Positions 61,439 to 64,000 of a stretch of DNA of 64,000 nucleotides are shown in pieces. The position numbers were made by a program, and so were the translations under genes. The notes beneath the pieces were generated by a model. The model saw only the letters and a list, made by a program, of their open reading frames with translations. It had not been told where the DNA came from and did not search any database. Origin of the DNA: Paenibacillus sp. FSL M7-0420 (GTDB lineage: Bacteria; Bacillota; Bacilli; Paenibacillales; Paenibacillaceae); the NCBI RefSeq assembly GCF_038002345.1, contig NZ_JBBOCJ010000001.1, positions 6,014,001 through 6,078,000 of the forward strand. Direction: 5' to 3'. Positions within the stretch are counted from its first letter, which is position 1; each line of letters opens with the position of its first letter.

Positions 61439-61488
61439 GTTTGCTTATTTCAGCTTTTTTTGCTATATTCAGCCATTTTCAGGAGGTC

Positions 61489-61905
61489 TCAGAGCCAGTC
61501 CTGTGTAAGCAGCGTCCGCAGCAGCTCCACCTCCTCCCTGCCGATCCGGGCCGTGATTTCGTCCTCAATAGTATGCTTGATCTCCAGCATACTCCGGCAA
61601 GCCGCTGTCCCCTTCGCAGTGAGCACGATAGGCTTGTCCCGGCTGTTCCCTTCCTTAGCAGCGGTACCCACGTAACCTTCGGCCAGCAGATTGTTAATCG
61701 TCTTCTGCGTGCCCTGGCGGGAAATGCTGATCAGCCTGCTGATCTCCGAGATGGACAGAACGCCGTGCTGCTCCAGCATCGCCAGAATATGCGTCTCCGT
61801 CTTATTCAGCGGCTCGCCGCTCATCTGGTTTACCTTGTCCCGCAGCATCTTATGCTTCTCGCTAATCATATCGACCAGATTCAACCCGCTCATATACTCC
61901 TTCAT
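61489..61905 (-). CDS. MarR-family regulator
   Basis: A 138-residue winged-helix regulator. The HTH is GVLSISEISRLISISRQGTQKTINNL (about residues 47-72), followed by a wing with KEGNSRDKPIVLT. The sequence is typical of MarR proteins that respond to phenolic or stress compounds. GGAGG is 8 nt before the ATG. A perfect palindrome overlapping the promoter of the divergent DUF2798 gene lies 60-80 bp upstream, so it probably represses that gene and itself. The inducer is unknown. Confidence 0.85.
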   Translation of the reverse strand: MKEYMSGLNLVDMISEKHKMLRDKVNQMSGEPLNKTETHILAMLEQHGVLSISEISRLISISRQGTQKTINNLLAEGYVGTAAKEGNSRDKPIVLTAKGTAACRSMLEIKHTIEDEITARIGREEVELLRTLLTQDWL

Positions 61906-61964
61906 TTACAAGACCTCCATTAGAGAAATGCAGTTCCGCCTTACCGGGAATCTCTGTTGCCTTA

Positions 61965-62006
61965 ATTGTCAACCAAGTTGACAATAATGCCTCCCACTGC
62001 TACTAT
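61965..62006 (+). promoter_or_regulatory. DUF2798 promoter with MarR-type operator
   Basis: ATTGTCAAC (61965-61973) and GTTGACAAT (61977-61985) form a perfect palindrome with a 3-bp centre. Its right arm contains the -35 box TTGACA (61978-61983), followed by a 17-bp spacer and -10 TACTAT (62001-62006). Binding there would block RNA polymerase. Confidence 0.75.
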
Positions 62007-62048
62007 AAGTGAAGTTTGATAAACTTACATTTAAGGGAGTTCGGAAAC

Positions 62049-62522
62049 ATGGGCAGCAACAAAAAAGAAGCTTTAATTTTCACCAGTATGATGTGTTTTT
62101 GCATGGTCGTCTTTATGTCTTTCTATAATGTAATTATTTCTAACGGATTCAACAGCAGGCTGTTCACGGATGTGGCTGTGGGCTTGCTCCCGGCACTTGC
62201 CGTTGCCCTGTTCTGCGATATTGTGGTGGTTGGCAGAATTGCCAAGGGGCTGGCCTTCAAAATAGTGAAGCCTTCCGCCTCCCAGATCCGCAAAGTGCTG
62301 ACGATCTCGTGCTTCATGGTCTGCGGCATGGTCATTCTCATGTCTCTATACGGCACACTAGCACACTTCGGATTCGGGGACAACTTCTTTCGTCATTACT
62401 TCTCCATTCTGGGGCTTAATTTCATCTGCGCCCTGCCGCTCCAGCTGCTGGTGGCCGGTCCGCTGACCCGGTTCCTGTTCAGCCGGATGTTTCCGGTTCC
62501 TACGGCAGCACCGGGCGTCTAA
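62049..62522 (+). CDS. DUF2798-family membrane protein
   Basis: A 157-residue protein with four hydrophobic segments arranged as two repeats, each having an FxxMxxFCMVVFMS / ISCFMVCGMVILMS helix followed by NFxxALPxQLxxAGPLTRxLFSRMF-like ends. That duplication is typical of DUF2798. AAGGGAG precedes ATG 62049; the frame to 62016 contains the site. It is controlled by a promoter that overlaps a MarR-type palindrome, divergent from marR. The role is unknown; a membrane function in stress or drug response is suggested by the regulator type only. Confidence 0.78.
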   Translation: MGSNKKEALIFTSMMCFCMVVFMSFYNVIISNGFNSRLFTDVAVGLLPALAVALFCDIVVVGRIAKGLAFKIVKPSASQIRKVLTISCFMVCGMVILMSLYGTLAHFGFGDNFFRHYFSILGLNFICALPLQLLVAGPLTRFLFSRMFPVPTAAPGV

Positions 62523-62561
62523 GGCTGGCGTGGACCGGTGCCGCGTTCCCGCCATACCAAA

Positions 62562-62608
62562 AAGGGTGTTCAGCCAGCCATGATCTCATGGCTGTGCGGA
62601 ACACCCTT
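62562..62608 (+). terminator. Terminator of the DUF2798 gene
   Basis: AAGGGTGTTC and GAACACCCTT outer arms with AGCCATGA/TCATGGCT inner pairing form a strong hairpin, followed by GTCC. There is no T-tract on the plus strand; A residues upstream would serve the minus strand. Confidence 0.6.
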
Positions 62609-62629
62609 GTCCGGGATTCATTCTATTGA

Positions 62630-62779
62630 TTATTTATTCCATGAAAGACAGGTCTCGCCGGACTGATCTCTGTGCAGGGTTAGAGTGTCTTCAGCAGCAG
62701 AGTAGATGAGTTCAGTATACTCAGTAGCTGTATGATGAATAATAAGACCGAATTCTTCCGCTTCAATCCGTGTCATGAA
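62630..62779 (-). pseudogene. GH32-type (sucrose/fructan hydrolase) C-terminal fragment
   Basis: The minus strand encodes TRIEAEEFGLIIHHTATEYT then ELIYSAAEDTLTLHRDQSGE before a TAA at 62630. The pattern EEFGLxxxxS..-ETxIxYDxxExxLTLDRSxSGE belongs to the beta-sandwich domain of GH32 enzymes such as sucrose-6-phosphate hydrolase. Only about 47 residues remain and the catalytic domain is absent. On its upstream side it is joined to a LacI fragment read from the other strand. The family call is by eye and moderate. Confidence 0.45.
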
Positions 62780-62881
62780 GTCACTTAAGAACAGAGGAAT
62801 CAAGGTGCCGGAGCAGGTAGCGGTCTGCGGCTTCGACGATGCCTCGGAATCCCGGATCATCGAACCCCATCTGACAACGGT
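62775..62881 (+). pseudogene. LacI-family regulator fragment
   Basis: The plus strand encodes MKSLKNRGIKVPEQVAVCGF followed by DDASESRIIEPHLTTVH, the piece of the LacI ligand domain that precedes the last strands (usually GIxVPxDVxVxGFDDxxxSxxxxPxLTTV). It is cut after TTVH and joined to a carbohydrate kinase fragment in another frame. HTH and most of the ligand domain are missing. Confidence 0.7.
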
Positions 62882-63286
62882 TCATATTTGGCCGATCTGG
62901 TAAAGGTCAGCGACGAGGAGCTGCAGCTGATTACAAGCGAAGCGGACCGTGATGCCGCCCTTGATATGCTGCATGAATGGGGTGCCGGAGCAGTAGCCGT
63001 TACTCTGGGCAGAGACGGCACCCTGATCTCCTCCCTGGACTCACGGTTGCTGATTCCGAGCATCACCGTGAAGTCCATCGATTCCACCGGTGCCGGCGAT
63101 GCCTTCATCGGTGCGCTGCTCTGCCGGATCAGCCAACTGGCCCATCCGGCAGACTTCACCCGCAGCGCGGAGCTGCAGCAAGAATTCGTCACCTTCGCCA
63201 ACCGGGTGGGGGCGATGGTCTGCACCAAGGTCGGGGCGATTGCCGCGCTGCCGACACTGGACGAGGTCCAGGAGTTTGCAGGGTAA
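62882..63286 (+). pseudogene. PfkB-family kinase (fructokinase-like), C-terminal fragment
   Basis: About 133 residues starting ADLVKVSDEELQLITSEADR, the region that follows the PfkB lid, with the catalytic-Asp and anion-hole motif DSTGAGDAFIGALL (about residues 64-77 of the frame) and a C-terminal AFANRVGAMVCTK-like helix. The expected N-terminal 180 residues, including the substrate-binding half, are missing, so the enzyme cannot be active. The joint with the LacI fragment lies near 62880. An ATG at 62888 has no ribosome site. It resembles fructokinases of sucrose operons. Confidence 0.7.
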
Positions 63287-63399
63287 GCTGCGGAGTTGCT
63301 GCTAAACCAATCTTTACCTGCTGTTTTCATCACAGACAGGGGAGCATGGCACGTAATATGATAAGCACATTATCATATGGTTGAAGGAGCAGCTTTTGC

Positions 63400-64000
63400 A
63401 TGACGATGAAACAAGAATTCGATAATCTCATGGCGTTTGCCAAGGATTTAATCAATGAGAATCTCGGCTTTTATTATGATATCAATTATGGTTATTTCCA
63501 GCCCGAGACCCACCCGATTGTGGACTTCATCCGGCTCATCGGCAGACGTATTCAGAGCCAGCTCATGCTGATGCCCGCGCTCTACGGGGAGGTCGACCAG
63601 ATGGAGCGGATGTTCTCGGACAACCTGTTCTTTGATGAATGGGCCGAGGTGACGCTGGATGGACGGAGCTTCCACTTCCTGATGCGGCAGATTGACAACA
63701 GCAGCAGAATCATCAACCTGGCACGTGACCTGGTCTTCCCCTCCCCCTGGATTCCCCGCAAGCTGCGCGACAGTCTGATCCGCATCGGTGAAGGTACCCT
63801 GAACGGAAGCTGGCGGCAGGATAAGGATCATCAGGTTACCCTCTGGCTCCCTCTTGGCATCTCCTTCGTGGAAGGCTCAGGGCATCATTCCATAACAGCG
63901 GGGATCGCCAAGGGCGAAGGGGAGCTCTACCCCACCTCAGTGTATGACATCAGCCTCATCTACGATCACGTGTATACCGACGGCAGGTATTACTACAGAA
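63400..64000 (+). CDS. Unknown protein, DUF6710-like, 5' part
   Basis: The frame starts at ATG 63400 with GAAGGAGC 11 nt upstream and is open to the window edge (200 codons). The sequence has no signal peptide or membrane segment. HPIVDFIRLIGRRIQSQLM, WRQDKDHQVTLWLPLGISFVEG and GHHSITAGIAKGEG are its most distinctive pieces; they resemble DUF6710 proteins of Bacillales, from memory. Function is unknown. It is not related to the decayed sucrose genes just upstream. Confidence 0.5.
   Translation, partial: MTMKQEFDNLMAFAKDLINENLGFYYDINYGYFQPETHPIVDFIRLIGRRIQSQLMLMPALYGEVDQMERMFSDNLFFDEWAEVTLDGRSFHFLMRQIDNSSRIINLARDLVFPSPWIPRKLRDSLIRIGEGTLNGSWRQDKDHQVTLWLPLGISFVEGSGHHSITAGIAKGEGELYPTSVYDISLIYDHVYTDGRYYYR

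Noticed and set aside
61215..61488. ydaO riboswitch upstream of kimA
   Set aside because: None of the conserved core could be recognised by eye; a covariance search would decide.

Overview
The window reads as chromosome of a Paenibacillus-like Firmicute. The evidence is gene content: YesM/YesN-type two-component control of sugar ABC transporters, LplABC-type transporters, an SLH-anchored glucanase, the sporulation gene yunB, an OpuA betaine system and kimA. Strong GGAGG ribosome sites and frequent TTG/GTG starts agree. No rRNA, tRNA or CRISPR array was seen.

Layout. 1-2.2 kb: the tail of a LacI regulator, an operator with no gene behind it, a lipoprotein, and a split sigma-factor-like pair whose second gene has a premature stop. 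2.3-12.1 kb: an esterase, then a probable spore-surface module of two paralogous surface proteins, a protein with 27-residue repeats, and three glycosyltransferase-TPR proteins. 12.2-22.4 kb: a complete arabinoside-utilisation locus (GH43, GH127, two permeases, binding protein, sensor kinase, response regulator). 22.7-28.8 kb: yunB, a DedA-like membrane protein, opuA and its GbsR-type regulator. 29-36 kb: an array of palindromic repeats, a 1717-residue SLH-GH16 glucanase and a divergent LacI regulator. 36.3-39.3 kb: fabH with a FapR box, and a tetR-flavoprotein operon. 39.7-45.9 kb: a pectin/rhamnogalacturonan locus (GH28, GH105, LplABC-type transporter). 46-54.3 kb: an accessory zone with an IS4 element inside direct repeats, several decayed genes (a frameshifted orphan, a Fic fragment, a toxin-antitoxin pair fused by deletion), a probable peptide-sensing regulator with a nested secreted-peptide gene, and two acetyltransferases. 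54.4-64 kb: a lone sugar-binding protein with a divergent membrane AraC regulator, an LppM-like lipoprotein, kimA, marR with its target gene, a scar of a lost sucrose locus, and a truncated unknown gene.

The best candidates for something undescribed are the HTH-TPR regulator with its overlapping 39-residue secreted peptide (51.6-53.1 kb), the broken two-part sigma factor (1.7-2.2 kb), and several sequence-unrelated families of short clustered palindromes in intergenic space. All family assignments were made by eye from the translations; none was checked against a database.
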